NCBI RefSeq assembly: GCF_002979515.1 | Contig: NZ_PCPA01000015.1 | Location: forward strand, 23,485-87,484 | From: Microbacterium sp. MYb54 | GTDB taxonomy: Bacteria > Actinomycetota > Actinomycetes > Actinomycetales > Microbacteriaceae | Length of the DNA stretch: 64,000 nt | Direction: 5' to 3' | In this document: in pieces, positions 1 to 8,700 of the stretch | Layout: each line of letters opens with the position of its first letter | Position numbering within the stretch: the stretch's first letter is position 1 | Translations under genes and position numbers: made by a program | Notes under the pieces: model-generated | The model's input: only the letters and a program-made list of their open reading frames with translations | Told to the model about the DNA's origin: nothing | Database searches by the model: none

Positions 1-67
1 TTCTGTGTATGAGCTCGCCTGAGCTCGTGAGGCCGCGATGAAGCACGGGTCACCGCCCGACGTCAGG

Positions 68-682
68 TCAGGACAGGCGCGACTGATCTGCGGCGAGTCG
101 CGCGCGCAGACCGGAGTGGATGGAGATGTAGGTCGGCAGATCACGGCCGGTGAGCGTCGCGAGGTTGGTCACGAGCCTGTCGACGTGCTCGACGACGTCC
201 TTGGGCGAGGTGTTCTGCCGTGGCGTGATGCTGACGTGCATCACGGATTCGCGGCGGATGTCGTTGGCCGCGACATGTGTGGAGAGGATGTCTCCCCTGA
301 CCCCGAGGGAGTTCTTCAGGGCATCGGAGGCGAACGAATCCTTGACTGTCACTCGCCCGAGAGGGTTCTCCTGACCGGCGGAGCGCAGCACGGCGTGCGA
401 GCGGCGACCACCGATCCTGGCAAGAGCGACGATGAGCAGGATCACCAGCAGCACGAGCGCTGCGAGGGTTGCGACGGCGACCCAGGTGAGCGTGGTCGCA
501 CCGATGCGGGTGGTCTCGAGAGCCTGGCCGAGCCATCCTTCCGCGGTCCGTGCGGCGCCGGTCCACACGTCGGCCGCCTGAGGCCAGACGCCGACCGCGA
601 TCACCGCACCGCCGATTCCGAGCAGCACGATCCCGATGATGAGCAGCAGGAGACGATTCACCGCGCGATTCGTGTTGTTCAT
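68..682 (-). CDS. AmaP-like membrane protein of the Asp23 envelope-stress operon
   Basis: A 204-residue protein with two strongly hydrophobic segments (about residues 10-30 and 63-85), followed by a basic stretch and a soluble domain of about 110 residues. This layout matches AmaP-type anchors that tether Asp23 to the membrane; the family assignment is by architecture and neighbours, not by a signature motif. The ATG at 682 shares one base with the TGA of the upstream gene (TGATG), so translation is probably coupled. It is the last gene of a five-gene overlapping operon running from 2343 down to 68. Its exact function is unknown. Confidence 0.7.
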   Translation of the reverse strand: MNNTNRAVNRLLLLIIGIVLLGIGGAVIAVGVWPQAADVWTGAARTAEGWLGQALETTRIGATTLTWVAVATLAALVLLVILLIVALARIGGRRSHAVLRSAGQENPLGRVTVKDSFASDALKNSLGVRGDILSTHVAANDIRRESVMHVSITPRQNTSPKDVVEHVDRLVTNLATLTGRDLPTYISIHSGLRARLAADQSRLS

Positions 683-1263
683 CAGTCGAACTCGCTTTCC
701 TTGGGACGGTTGACCCGGACGCGGGTCTTCACGGGGGGAACGAGCCGGTACGTGGCAAGCTCCGCCTCGGCGAGGCTGCGCACGCGGGATTGCTCGATCG
801 GCTCGCCACCTGCGGGTCGAACGGTGACATCGACGCTGCGATGCGCGACACCGACGGTGATCTGATTGCGGGCGAGCCCGGTCTCCGCGCTCAGGTGCTG
901 CGCGAGTGATGCGGCGAGCACGCCGTTGTCGACCAGCACTGCCCGGTCGTTCCAGGTCATCTGGTGCTTGGGCAGGCGCCCGGGGGTGATTGCCAGGATG
1001 ACGAAGATCAGTCCGATCAGCGCCACGACTGCGCCCCCCGTGGCGACGAGCGCCGGCGGTGTGGCAGTGGGGATCCCGACCAGCCACGCAGCAGCGTCGG
1101 CGGGACCGAGCAGAAGCGCAGGCTGCGCGAGGAGCGACAGGACGATCTCGACGCCGACGTAGATGAGGGCGAGGATCAGCAGGATCACCGCGACGAACAT
1201 CGCGACGGTCCGCGGAGAGTGGGATTCTCGGCGCACGACTCTCCGCAGTGCGGGGGTGCTCAT
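682..1263 (-). CDS. DUF6286-type membrane protein
   Basis: A 193-residue protein with a basic N-terminus, two transmembrane segments (about residues 20-45 and 70-93) and a C-terminal soluble domain of about 95 residues. Actinobacterial proteins of this form accompany Asp23/Gls24 genes and are annotated DUF6286. The start overlaps the upstream stop (ATGA at 1260-1263) and the end overlaps the next start. It resembles the neighbouring AmaP-like protein in layout, so the two may be old paralogues. The role is probably in envelope stress or membrane organisation, inferred only from the operon. Confidence 0.7.
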   Translation of the reverse strand: MSTPALRRVVRRESHSPRTVAMFVAVILLILALIYVGVEIVLSLLAQPALLLGPADAAAWLVGIPTATPPALVATGGAVVALIGLIFVILAITPGRLPKHQMTWNDRAVLVDNGVLAASLAQHLSAETGLARNQITVGVAHRSVDVTVRPAGGEPIEQSRVRSLAEAELATYRLVPPVKTRVRVNRPKESEFD

Positions 1264-1655
1264 AAGACTCTCTTTCGCTCGGGGATGACCGCGCCGGTGA
1301 TCGTGACGTTCACGCGGGTGATGTCTCGCCCCAGAAGGCGGGACAGGCCGTCACGGAGCTCGATCTGCAGGTCGCCGATGCGTTCCAGCACCGGCTTCGT
1401 GTTCTCGACCGCCGCGGTGTCCTCCAGGTTCGGGATCGGCAGCGGAGTGCTCGCGCGGACGGCGATGCCGCCACGGAACTCGGCGACGTCGACGGACACA
1501 TCACCGCGACCCACTCCGACCGTCGTCGCGACCGCTTCGTGAGCAACCTTCCGCAGCACTCGTTCGGCGACGTCGACGCGACCCGCGTAGGGATGCGCCT
1601 CCCCGGCGGCAGCCCCCGAGGGGCCGCCGCCGGCGGGTGCGGTCGTGATCGCCAT
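1260..1655 (-). CDS. Small Asp23/Gls24-related protein
   Basis: A 131-residue soluble protein with no signal peptide. The N-terminal 20 residues are Gly/Ala-rich, followed by an alpha/beta domain with a valine-rich strand pattern like the Asp23 fold. The ATG at 1655 was chosen because it overlaps the TAA of the DUF2273 gene by one base; longer readings run antisense into that gene's frame. It is probably a second, shorter Asp23-like partner of the gene at 1840-2343. The fold call is from pattern and operon context. Confidence 0.6.
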   Translation of the reverse strand: MAITTAPAGGGPSGAAAGEAHPYAGRVDVAERVLRKVAHEAVATTVGVGRGDVSVDVAEFRGGIAVRASTPLPIPNLEDTAAVENTKPVLERIGDLQIELRDGLSRLLGRDITRVNVTITGAVIPERKRVL

Positions 1656-1843
1656 TACGAGGTGCGCCGACCCGTGAAGGCGTCGGCGAGGCCACGGATG
1701 TCGAGCTTGCCCGACACGATCCGACCGATCAGGGCGCCGGCGCCCATGAGCACGGCGACGAGGAGGAATCCCCAGAAGCCGAACACGAGGGCGGAGACGG
1801 CGAGGATGGCGCCGCTCAGGGCGCCGACGACGGTCGGGGTCAT
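1655..1843 (-). CDS. DUF2273-like small membrane protein
   Basis: A 62-residue protein made almost entirely of two hydrophobic helices rich in Gly and Ala (residues 4-24 and 26-45), then a short basic tail ending in GRRTS. Small proteins of this type (DUF2273) are regular members of Asp23 operons in Gram-positive bacteria. The ATG overlaps the upstream Asp23 stop by four bases (ATGA) and the stop overlaps the next start by one base, which strongly supports both boundaries. Confidence 0.75.
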   Translation of the reverse strand: MTPTVVGALSGAILAVSALVFGFWGFLLVAVLMGAGALIGRIVSGKLDIRGLADAFTGRRTS

Positions 1844-2343
1844 GAGACTCGCGACTCCTCGTTGTCATCGTTGTCGTCACCGGGCAGGTGCACGTCGTTG
1901 ACCTCGACGTTGACCTCGACGACCTCCAGGCCGACCAGACGGCTGATCGCTCCGGCCACGGCGGCGCGGACGTTGTTCGCGACATCCTGGATCGGCGCCG
2001 GGTACTCGACGACGATCGTGAGGTCGGCAGCGGCCTGGGTGTCGCCCACCTCCACCTTGACGCCCTGCGTCAGGTCGGTGGCGTTGATGGCGTCGCGGAT
2101 GGCGCCGAACGCGCGGGCTCCGCCGCCGCCGAGAGCGTAGACACCGGGCACCTCACGGGCGGCGATTCCGGCGACCTTGGCGACGACGCCATCGGCGATC
2201 ACCGTCTTGCCTGCGGCGTTCTCGTCGCCGGGAAGACGCGACGACGCGAACGAGCGGTCGACACGTCCGGTCGAAGCTGCCGACTTCGGCGCTGCCGGAG
2301 CGTCGGTGGCGGCGGTGCTGTTCTTCTGGTCCTCGGTTGCCAT
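1840..2343 (-). CDS. Asp23/Gls24 family envelope stress response protein
   Basis: A 167-residue protein. The first 45 residues are Ala/Ser/Thr-rich and probably disordered. The rest is the Asp23/Gls24 domain, with KTVIADGVVAKVAG, a GVYALGGG turn, a D-x-T-I-V-V-E-Y strand and the closing EVNVEVNDVHLP. The tail is acidic (DDNDDNEE). The ATG at 2343 follows an AGGACC ribosome-binding site; upstream in-frame residues look non-coding. It is the first gene of the operon and probably the most expressed. Asp23 proteins form membrane-associated scaffolds in staphylococci; the same role here is inference. Confidence 0.8.
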   Translation of the reverse strand: MATEDQKNSTAATDAPAAPKSAASTGRVDRSFASSRLPGDENAAGKTVIADGVVAKVAGIAAREVPGVYALGGGGARAFGAIRDAINATDLTQGVKVEVGDTQAAADLTIVVEYPAPIQDVANNVRAAVAGAISRLVGLEVVEVNVEVNDVHLPGDDNDDNEESRVS

Positions 2344-2500
2344 GACTGGTCCTATCTGATTCGTGTGGCCGGAAGCACCACTCGTATGAGGCGATCCGGG
2401 GAGCGTTACTGGGCTCCACGGATAGGACGTACGAGGGACGGAATTCCTCACGAATCGGTTTGGGAAGCTTCCGAACGCTCGGCGAGCAGTGTCGAGCGGT

Positions 2501-2554
2501 CAGCCGCAGCCGCAGCCGCAGCCGCAGCCGCAGCCGCAGCCGCAGCCGCAGCCG
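2501..2554. repeat. (CAGCCG)9 hexanucleotide array
   Basis: Nine uninterrupted copies of CAGCCG (54 bases) end exactly one base before the TGA of the broken SDR gene. The array is outside any supported gene and lies between the Asp23 operon promoter region and the 3' end of the SDR. It has the same unit length and copy number as the array inside the HNH gene at 45835-45888, but a different sequence. Confidence 0.95.
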
Positions 2555-3346
2555 TCAGAGCATCGCAGTGAGAACCCCGCCGTCCGCACGCAGCGCCGCC
2601 CCATTCGTCGCGGACGCGCGAGGGCTCGCCAGGAATGCGACCAGGTCAGCCACTTCTTCCGGCTCGAGGAAGCGCTCGATCAGAGACGTGGTGTTCTGAC
2701 CGATGACAGAAGCCTTCATGGCCTCGACCGGAACCGCCTGATCCTCCGCCGCGGCCGTCACCGCCGCCGCGACGCCGTCGGAGTACGTAGGGCCGCCCAG
2801 CACAGAGTTGACGGTCACGCCTGTACCGCGGGTGCGCTTCGCGAGACCGTTTCCCAGAGCGAGCATCGCCGCCTTGGTCATGCCGTAGTGCACCATGTCG
2901 ACCGGGACGTTCACGCCGGACTCGCTGCTGATGAAGATCACACGCCCCCATCCTCGTTAGAGCATCCCTCCGAGCAGCTGCCGGGACAGCCGCACGCCGC
3001 TCATGACGTTGACCTCGAAGTATCGCGCCCACTCGTCGTCGGCGATCGAATCGAACTCCGCGAGGCCGAACAGCCCCACGTTGTTGACGAGGATGTCGAC
3101 CTCGCCGATCTCTGCCAGAAGACGCTCCACCTGTTCCGGTTCCGCGAAGTCGGCGACGAGCCCTGACACGTCCGCCTCCGGGTGTTCCCCCTTCAGTCGC
3201 GCGACCGCCGCATCGACACGGGCCCGGTCGCGTCCGTTGACCACCACGCTCACGCCTTCTGCGGCGAGCGCAGAGGCGATGGCATAGCCGATCCCCTGAC
3301 TCGAACCACTGACGAACGCCGTCTTACCCCGCAACTGCAGATCCAT
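2555..3346 (-). pseudogene. SDR-family oxidoreductase interrupted by an in-frame TAA
   Basis: Reading from ATG 3346 gives a normal classical SDR: the cofactor motif S-G-S-S-Q-G-I-G at residues 13-20, NNVG near 88-91, a catalytic serine region SSESG, and Y-G-M-T-K (YxxxK). Codon 130 (2957-2959) is TAA, between L-L-G-G-M-L and R-G-W-G-R-V. Both halves are in the same frame, so this is a nonsense change, not a frameshift. A single base restores Glu, Gln or Lys there. Total length would be 263 residues, normal for the family. An AGGA about 9 bases before an in-frame GTG after the stop could allow re-initiation, but the cofactor and catalytic halves would be separate. A sequencing error is possible. 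Confidence 0.8.
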
Positions 3347-3383
3347 ATCCACTCCCGATTCCCGACAGCATCGATGCCTTCTG

Positions 3384-3432
3384 ACTTGCTCAAGCAAGTG
3401 AGACTACGCCTATTTCAGTTGCTTGAGCAACT
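3384..3432. promoter_or_regulatory. Pair of MarR-type operators between the SDR and marR genes
   Basis: Two 16-base inverted repeats lie in the divergent region: ACTTGC-TCAA-GCAAGT at 3384-3399 and AGTTGC-TTGA-GCAACT at 3417-3432. Their centres are 33 bases apart, about three helical turns, so two dimers would bind the same face. The arms share the pattern A(C/G)TTGC/GCAA(G/C)T. The position between the divergent starts fits repression of both genes by the MarR product. Confidence 0.75.
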
Positions 3433-3475
3433 CAAACCCGTGGGCGAAACGGTGCAGGTGACGTATCCTGATCCC

Positions 3476-3964
3476 ATGACCGCGCAGCCGACCGACTCCC
3501 CGTTGAGCCCGGAGCAGCTGGAGATCTGGTCATCGATCGCCACCCTGCTCGAGCGCCTTCCCACCGCACTCGACGCCCAGCTGCAGGAAGACAGCGCCCT
3601 CACGCATTTCGAGCACGGCATCCTCTTCGCCCTCGACTCCGCTCCGGATCGACGCCTGCGACTGAGCACCCTCGCCTCCTACGCGAGCTGCACACTGTCC
3701 CGGCTTTCCCGAGCCGTCTCCCGGCTGGAGTCCAAAGGTTGGGTTCGCCGTGAGGTCGACGCGACGGACGGTCGGTTCACCCTCGGCGTCCTGACCGAGG
3801 AAGGCCACGCGAAGGTCGCCGAATCCACTCCAGGGCATCACGCGCTGGTGCGACGTCTGATCTTCGACAACCTCACCACCGCGCAGGCTCGACAGCTGGG
3901 CTCCGCCAGTCGACGCATCTCCAGCGCGGTGACCCCCGAACCGCTCTGGACTCCCACCCGATAG
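3476..3964 (+). CDS. MarR-family transcriptional regulator
   Basis: A 162-residue winged-helix protein. The recognition region is around S-T-L-A-S-Y-A-S-C-T-L-S-R-L-S-R-A-V-S-R-L-E (residues 64-85), followed by the wing with K-G-W-V-R-R-E and D-A-T-D-G-R, a typical MarR wing. ATG 3476 gives a standard length; the upstream in-frame sequence is the operator region. It is divergent from the broken SDR gene, with two inverted repeats between them, so it probably represses that gene and itself. Ligand unknown. No strong ribosome-binding site is visible. Confidence 0.85.
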   Translation: MTAQPTDSPLSPEQLEIWSSIATLLERLPTALDAQLQEDSALTHFEHGILFALDSAPDRRLRLSTLASYASCTLSRLSRAVSRLESKGWVRREVDATDGRFTLGVLTEEGHAKVAESTPGHHALVRRLIFDNLTTAQARQLGSASRRISSAVTPEPLWTPTR

Positions 3965-4083
3965 GCGTCGGCGCTTTCCATTCAAGTGAATCCACCACCC
4001 GACTCCAGGCGTAGGCTGGAGAGAAGGACGGACCGTCCGAGAAGATCTCCCGGCACCGTGCCCGCCCGGAAGTGGAGTCACTC

Positions 4084-4836
4084 GTGGCTCAGTACGACGT
4101 CTCGAACCGCTCGGCGATCGTGACGGGAGCAGGCAGCGGAATCGGACGCTCGACCGCCCTCCTGCTGGCGAAGAACGGCGCATCGGTCGTGGTCAACGAC
4201 CTGAATGCGGAGCACGCGAACGCGGTCGTCGAAGAGATCCGCGCCGCCGGTGGTACCGCAGAGGCATCGGTCGGCGATGCGACGGATGCCGCATGGATCG
4301 CCTCCTCGATCGAGCTCGCCAACTCTCTCGCCCCACTGCGCATCGGCGTCAACAATGCCGGCATCGGCGGCGCCAGTGCCCCGACGGCCGAGTACGAGGA
4401 CGAGGCGTGGGACAAGGTCATCGCGATCAACCTCAACGCGGTGTTCCGCAACATGAAGGCGCAGATCCCCTCGATCCTCGCGAACGGCGGCGGCTCGGTC
4501 GTCAACATCGCATCGATTCTCGGCAGCGTCGGCTTCGCCGGTTCCCCCGCCTATGTCACCGCCAAGCACGGCGTGGTCGGCATGACCAAGTCGGCGGCGC
4601 TCGAGTACTCCGCGAAGGGCGTGCGCGTGAACTCGGTGGGCCCCGGCTTCATCGACACCCCGTTGCTGGCGAACATGGGCGACGAGGCGAAGGACTTCCT
4701 CGTGAGCAAGCACCCGATCGGACGCCTGGGCCAGGCCGACGAGGTCGCGAACCTCATCGTCTTCCTCGCCAGCGACGCCGCGAGCTTCGTCACCGGCAGC
4801 TACCACCTGGTCGACGGCGGATACACCGCGCTCTGA
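4084..4836 (+). CDS. SDR-family oxidoreductase
   Basis: A 250-residue classical SDR with the cofactor motif T-G-A-G-S-G-I-G (residues 15-22), an N-D-L after the second strand (the Asp may favour NAD), NNAG near residue 90, the catalytic serine in N-I-A-S-I-L-G-S, and Y-V-T-A-K. The end carries the usual D-G-G-Y-T. GTG 4084 was chosen because it starts at the usual V/M-A-Q-Y-D position and sits after GGAAGTGGAG; a GTG at 4072 would add four residues. It stands alone, followed by a strong hairpin. Substrate unknown. Confidence 0.85.
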   Translation: MAQYDVSNRSAIVTGAGSGIGRSTALLLAKNGASVVVNDLNAEHANAVVEEIRAAGGTAEASVGDATDAAWIASSIELANSLAPLRIGVNNAGIGGASAPTAEYEDEAWDKVIAINLNAVFRNMKAQIPSILANGGGSVVNIASILGSVGFAGSPAYVTAKHGVVGMTKSAALEYSAKGVRVNSVGPGFIDTPLLANMGDEAKDFLVSKHPIGRLGQADEVANLIVFLASDAASFVTGSYHLVDGGYTAL

Positions 4837-4854
4837 CGACAGGCTGCACGCATG

Positions 4855-4893
4855 GCGAAGCGCCGGATGACCACACGTCATCCGGCGCTTCGC
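4855..4893 (+). terminator. Strong hairpin after the SDR gene
   Basis: A perfect 17-bp stem (4855-4871 with 4877-4893) encloses a CACAC loop, 18 bases after the SDR stop. There is no clear T-run, as is common in high-GC terminators. The converging gene at 4979 on the minus strand could use it too. Confidence 0.85.
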
Positions 4894-4978
4894 TGCACAG
4901 CCGGCACCCGGGGAACGGATGCCGCGGCTCACGCTCCTCGACGGGTGGGCGGCAGCGTCCTCCCTCCCGCGTCACGCG

Positions 4979-5605
4979 TCACTTCCGCGGCGCTCGGCTC
5001 CGCCTGTACGCGACGTAGAAGAAGGCGGCGGCCCCGAGAAGAACGCAGAAGGCTCCGACCGACACGAACAGAACTGTGGACGTCGCCACCCCCGACGTGG
5101 GGGGATCGGCAGCATCCGTGCGCATACCGGCGTCATCGATCCCGACGATCCGATTCGAGTCGGCGGAGCGGATCAGGGGCGCGCCCCGGTCTTCCCCGTT
5201 CGGCGTGGGGAGATAGACGCTGACGATCGTCGTGACCCGGCGCTCCTCTGACGGAATCGTCCCCACGAGGGCGGCTGTCACGAACGTGATGGTCTCACCC
5301 GGCCCCACAGAGACGGGCCAGGTGGCCGTGCCGCCGTCGACGACGCCCTCGGCATCGCTTCCTTCGACAGACGTCACCTCGAGATAGTCGGGAACCGTCA
5401 CCACCACCGTCGCATCGACGGCTGCGGCGCCGGTGTTTCGCAGCTGGGCCGTGTAGACGAGCTCTTGTGCGGCATCGACCTCCGTGACGCTGTCGTCGAT
5501 GTGGACCGAAAGCCCCGACGGCGCGACGGCGGCGCTGTTCGCCACTCCGAGCAAGGAAGTGCCGAACAGACAGAGGCTGAGGATGACTCGGGTCACGATG
5601 CGCAT
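4979..5605 (-). CDS. Secreted DUF11-domain protein with C-terminal membrane anchor
   Basis: A 208-residue protein with a signal peptide (about 1-25, A-N-S-A-A-V-A), one DUF11-like domain (about 30-130, with the V-Y-T-A-Q-L-R-N-T-G core), a linker, a C-terminal membrane helix (about 178-200) and the basic tail Y-R-R-S-R-A-P-R-K. ATG 5605 follows AGGAG. It lies downstream of the giant DUF11 gene, separated by a hairpin, so it may receive read-through. No sortase motif is present. It is probably a small surface companion of the large protein. Confidence 0.75.
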   Translation of the reverse strand: MRIVTRVILSLCLFGTSLLGVANSAAVAPSGLSVHIDDSVTEVDAAQELVYTAQLRNTGAAAVDATVVVTVPDYLEVTSVEGSDAEGVVDGGTATWPVSVGPGETITFVTAALVGTIPSEERRVTTIVSVYLPTPNGEDRGAPLIRSADSNRIVGIDDAGMRTDAADPPTSGVATSTVLFVSVGAFCVLLGAAAFFYVAYRRSRAPRK

Positions 5606-5676
5606 CGGTGTTCTCCTGGTCCTGGCCGTGGTGTTCCACGGCCGCATTCGTTGCATCCGCGCCCTGCGGGCATTGC

Positions 5677-5710
5677 GACGGGGCAGAGCCTCGGGCGGCT
5701 CTGCCCCGTC
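5677..5710 (-). terminator. Hairpin after the giant DUF11 gene
   Basis: A perfect 14-bp stem (GACGGGGCAGAGCC at 5677-5690 with its complement at 5697-5710) has a 6-base loop. It lies 77 bases downstream of the large gene's stop and upstream of the small DUF11 gene on the same strand. Confidence 0.8.
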
Positions 5711-5786
5711 TGGTCGTTCGCCGTCGCCGTGGGGGCGCGACGCCAGACCGTCGGTCAGGTCGTCGACCTCACCGCCTGCTCGTCGC

Positions 5787-8700
5787 TCAGCTGGCGCTCA
5801 CCCGCTTGCGGTTGCGAGCGAACAGGATGCCCGCCCCTGCGGCGAGGAGCATCGTGGCGAGCGCGATCAGCAGACCGGACTCAGCACCCGTGATCGCGAG
5901 CGGACCGCCCGGGTTGGTCGACACCGGGGGGTCGACGAGGGTGTCGGCCGCGCACGCCGGATCACCGGATCCGACGACGCAACCGGAACCGGAGCTCGCC
6001 GGCACGACCACGAGGTTGTGCAGGTTCGCGCCGTCCTTCAGGTTCTTGACCGTCACGGAGTATGTGATCTCGGCGGTTGCGCCCACCGCGAGCGGACCGG
6101 ACCATGCCAGCACGGGCGTGCTGTAGCTCGTCGTCCCCGCGTTCGTCGACTTTCCGTTCGTCGTCGCCGTGGCATCGTCGTTGTAATCCGCCGCCCGCAG
6201 CACGTTGCCGAGGTCGTCGGTGAACGTCGCCGGAGCAGCGTCCGTGAACGGGACCTGACCGGTGTTGGTGACGGTGATCGTGTAGGCCACGACACCACCG
6301 GCCTTCGCCTTCGTCACGGAGACCACCTTCGTCACGTCGTAGGACGAGACAGGGACCGTCACGGTGCAGCCACCCTCGGTAGCGCATTCGCCGCCGGCGG
6401 AGGCATCCGGGAGCACGACGTTGACGAGCGAACGGTCGCCCGTCGCCGGTGTCGTGAGCGTCACGGAATAGGTGATGACGGTACTGGCCCCCACCGCGAG
6501 CGGGCCACTCCAGGTGAGCGTCGCCCCGGAGATCGTCGCGCCGCCCGAGGCATCCTCGTTGTAGGTGGCATCATCGAGCACCGCAGACAGGTCGTCTGTG
6601 AAGGCCGCGGGAGCAGCGCCCGTGTAGGCGACCTGGCCGGTGTTCACGACCGTGACCGAGTACGTCACCGTGTCGCCCGGGGCTGCCGTTGACACATCGG
6701 CGACCTTCGCCGTGGTGAACGATGCGACCCGGGCGGTCGTCGTGCAGTCGGCATCCGTCGAGCCGATCACGCAGTTGCTCGCGATCGTCGGCGGCGTGGA
6801 GACCACGTTCGTGAGCACGCGGTCACCTCTGAGCGGTGCGTCCACCGTCACGGAGTACGTGATCGTGGTCGTCGCCCCGGCCGCGAGCGGCCCCGTCCAG
6901 GAGAGCACGGCACCGGTCACAGTCGCGCCGTTGTTCGCGTCATCGTTGTAGGTGGCGTCATCGAGGACAGCAGACAGGTCGTCCGTGAAGGCCGCGGGTG
7001 ATGCCGTCGTGTAGTCGGCGTCTCCCACATTGGTGACGGTCACCGTGTAGGTGACCGTGTCGCCGGCGAGCACGGAGTCCGTCGACTGCGTCTTGGCGAG
7101 AGCGAGCCGTGGGCCGGGGAGACTCACGGAGCACTCGGGATTCGTCGAACCCGATTCGCACGAGCCACCGATGCCGGGCGGGGTGACGACGGTGTTCGCC
7201 ATCGTTCCGTCACCGGTTGCGGGTGCATTGACGGTCGCGGAGTAGGTGATGGTCACCGTCTCGCCGATCGGCAGCGCCCCGGACCAGGACAGCACGGGCG
7301 CCGTGTAGGCGGCACCGCTGGTCGCATCGCCGTTGTACGTCGCGTCGTCGAGGATTCCGGACAGGTCGTCGGTGAAGGACGCGGGGTTCTCCTCCGTGTA
7401 GTCGACCGCTCCCGTGTTGGTGAGAGTGATCGTGTACGTGACGACGGCTCCGGGGATGACCGCGTCGGAATCACTAGCCTTCAGCGCCGTGAAGGCTGCG
7501 ATGGGCGTGACGGTGCCGCAGGTCTCGCACTCGCCGCCGCTGCCCGGAGGCGTGGTGACCGTGTTGACCAGACTGTGATCGCCGGACGAGGGGGCCTTGA
7601 CCGTCACCGAATAGGTGATTGTCGTGGAAGCGCCCACAGCGAGCGGACCGGTCCAGGTGAGGATGTTGCCGTCCACCGTCGCACCGTTGGATGCGTCGTC
7701 GTTGTACGTCGCATCATCGAGCACACCGGCGAGGTTGTCGGTGATCGAGGCGGGCGCCGCGGTCGTGTAGGCGACGGCTCCCGTGTTGGTGACGGTCACG
7801 GTGTAGACGACGGTGTCGCCGCCCACCGCAGTCGTGGCCGAGGCCGTCTTCAGGACCGAGTAGCTCTGGACGAGAGTCGTCGTCGTGCACTCGTCGGCCG
7901 TGGTGCAGGATCCGCCCGTAGTGGGGTCGGGGACGACGACGTTGGTCATCGTCCGGTCTCCCGTCGCCGGTGATCCGACCGTCACCGAATAGGTGATGGT
8001 CTCGGTGGCGCCGACGGCGAGTGGGCCGGACCATGCGAGGGTCGTGCCCGTGACGGTCGCGCCGCCGGTGGCATCGTCGTTGTAGCTCGCGTCATCGAGA
8101 ACGGCCGACAGATCGTCCGCGAATGCGGCGGGTGCCGCTTCCGTGTAATCGGTCTGTCCCGTGTTCGTCACGGTCACCGTGTAGGTGACCGTCGCACCCG
8201 GAAGCACGGTCGCGGTGGACGCCGTCTTGGCGACCGTGAACGAGCTGACCGGTGTGGTGGTCTCGCAGTCGCCCTCCGCGGCACAGCTGCCACCGTTGTC
8301 GCCCGGGACGACGACGTTGTGCAGTGTGCGGTCTCCGGCAGGCGGGGTGCCGACGGTCACCGAGTAGGTCACGGTCGCGGACTCACCGATCGCGAGCGGA
8401 CCGGACCACGTGAGTGTCGACCCGGTCACGCTGGCACCGTTCGTGGCGTCATCGTTGTAGACCGCGTCGTCGAGCACACCGGACAGGTCATCCGTGAGAG
8501 TCGCGGGTGCTGCCGTCGTGTAATCGGCTTGGCCCGTGTTGGTGATGGTGACCGCGTACGTCACCACACCACCAGGGACGACCGATGCCACGTCGGAGCT
8601 CTTCGCGACGGTGTACGAGGCGACCGTGGTGGTCGCGATGCATTCGGCTTCGGGGTCGCAGGTACCACCGCGGGTGGTGGGAACGACGGCGTTCGTGAGG

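Noticed and set aside
2555..3346. Two separate genes or a frameshift in the broken SDR
   Set aside because: Both halves are in the same frame, and together they give one complete SDR; only a single stop codon separates them.
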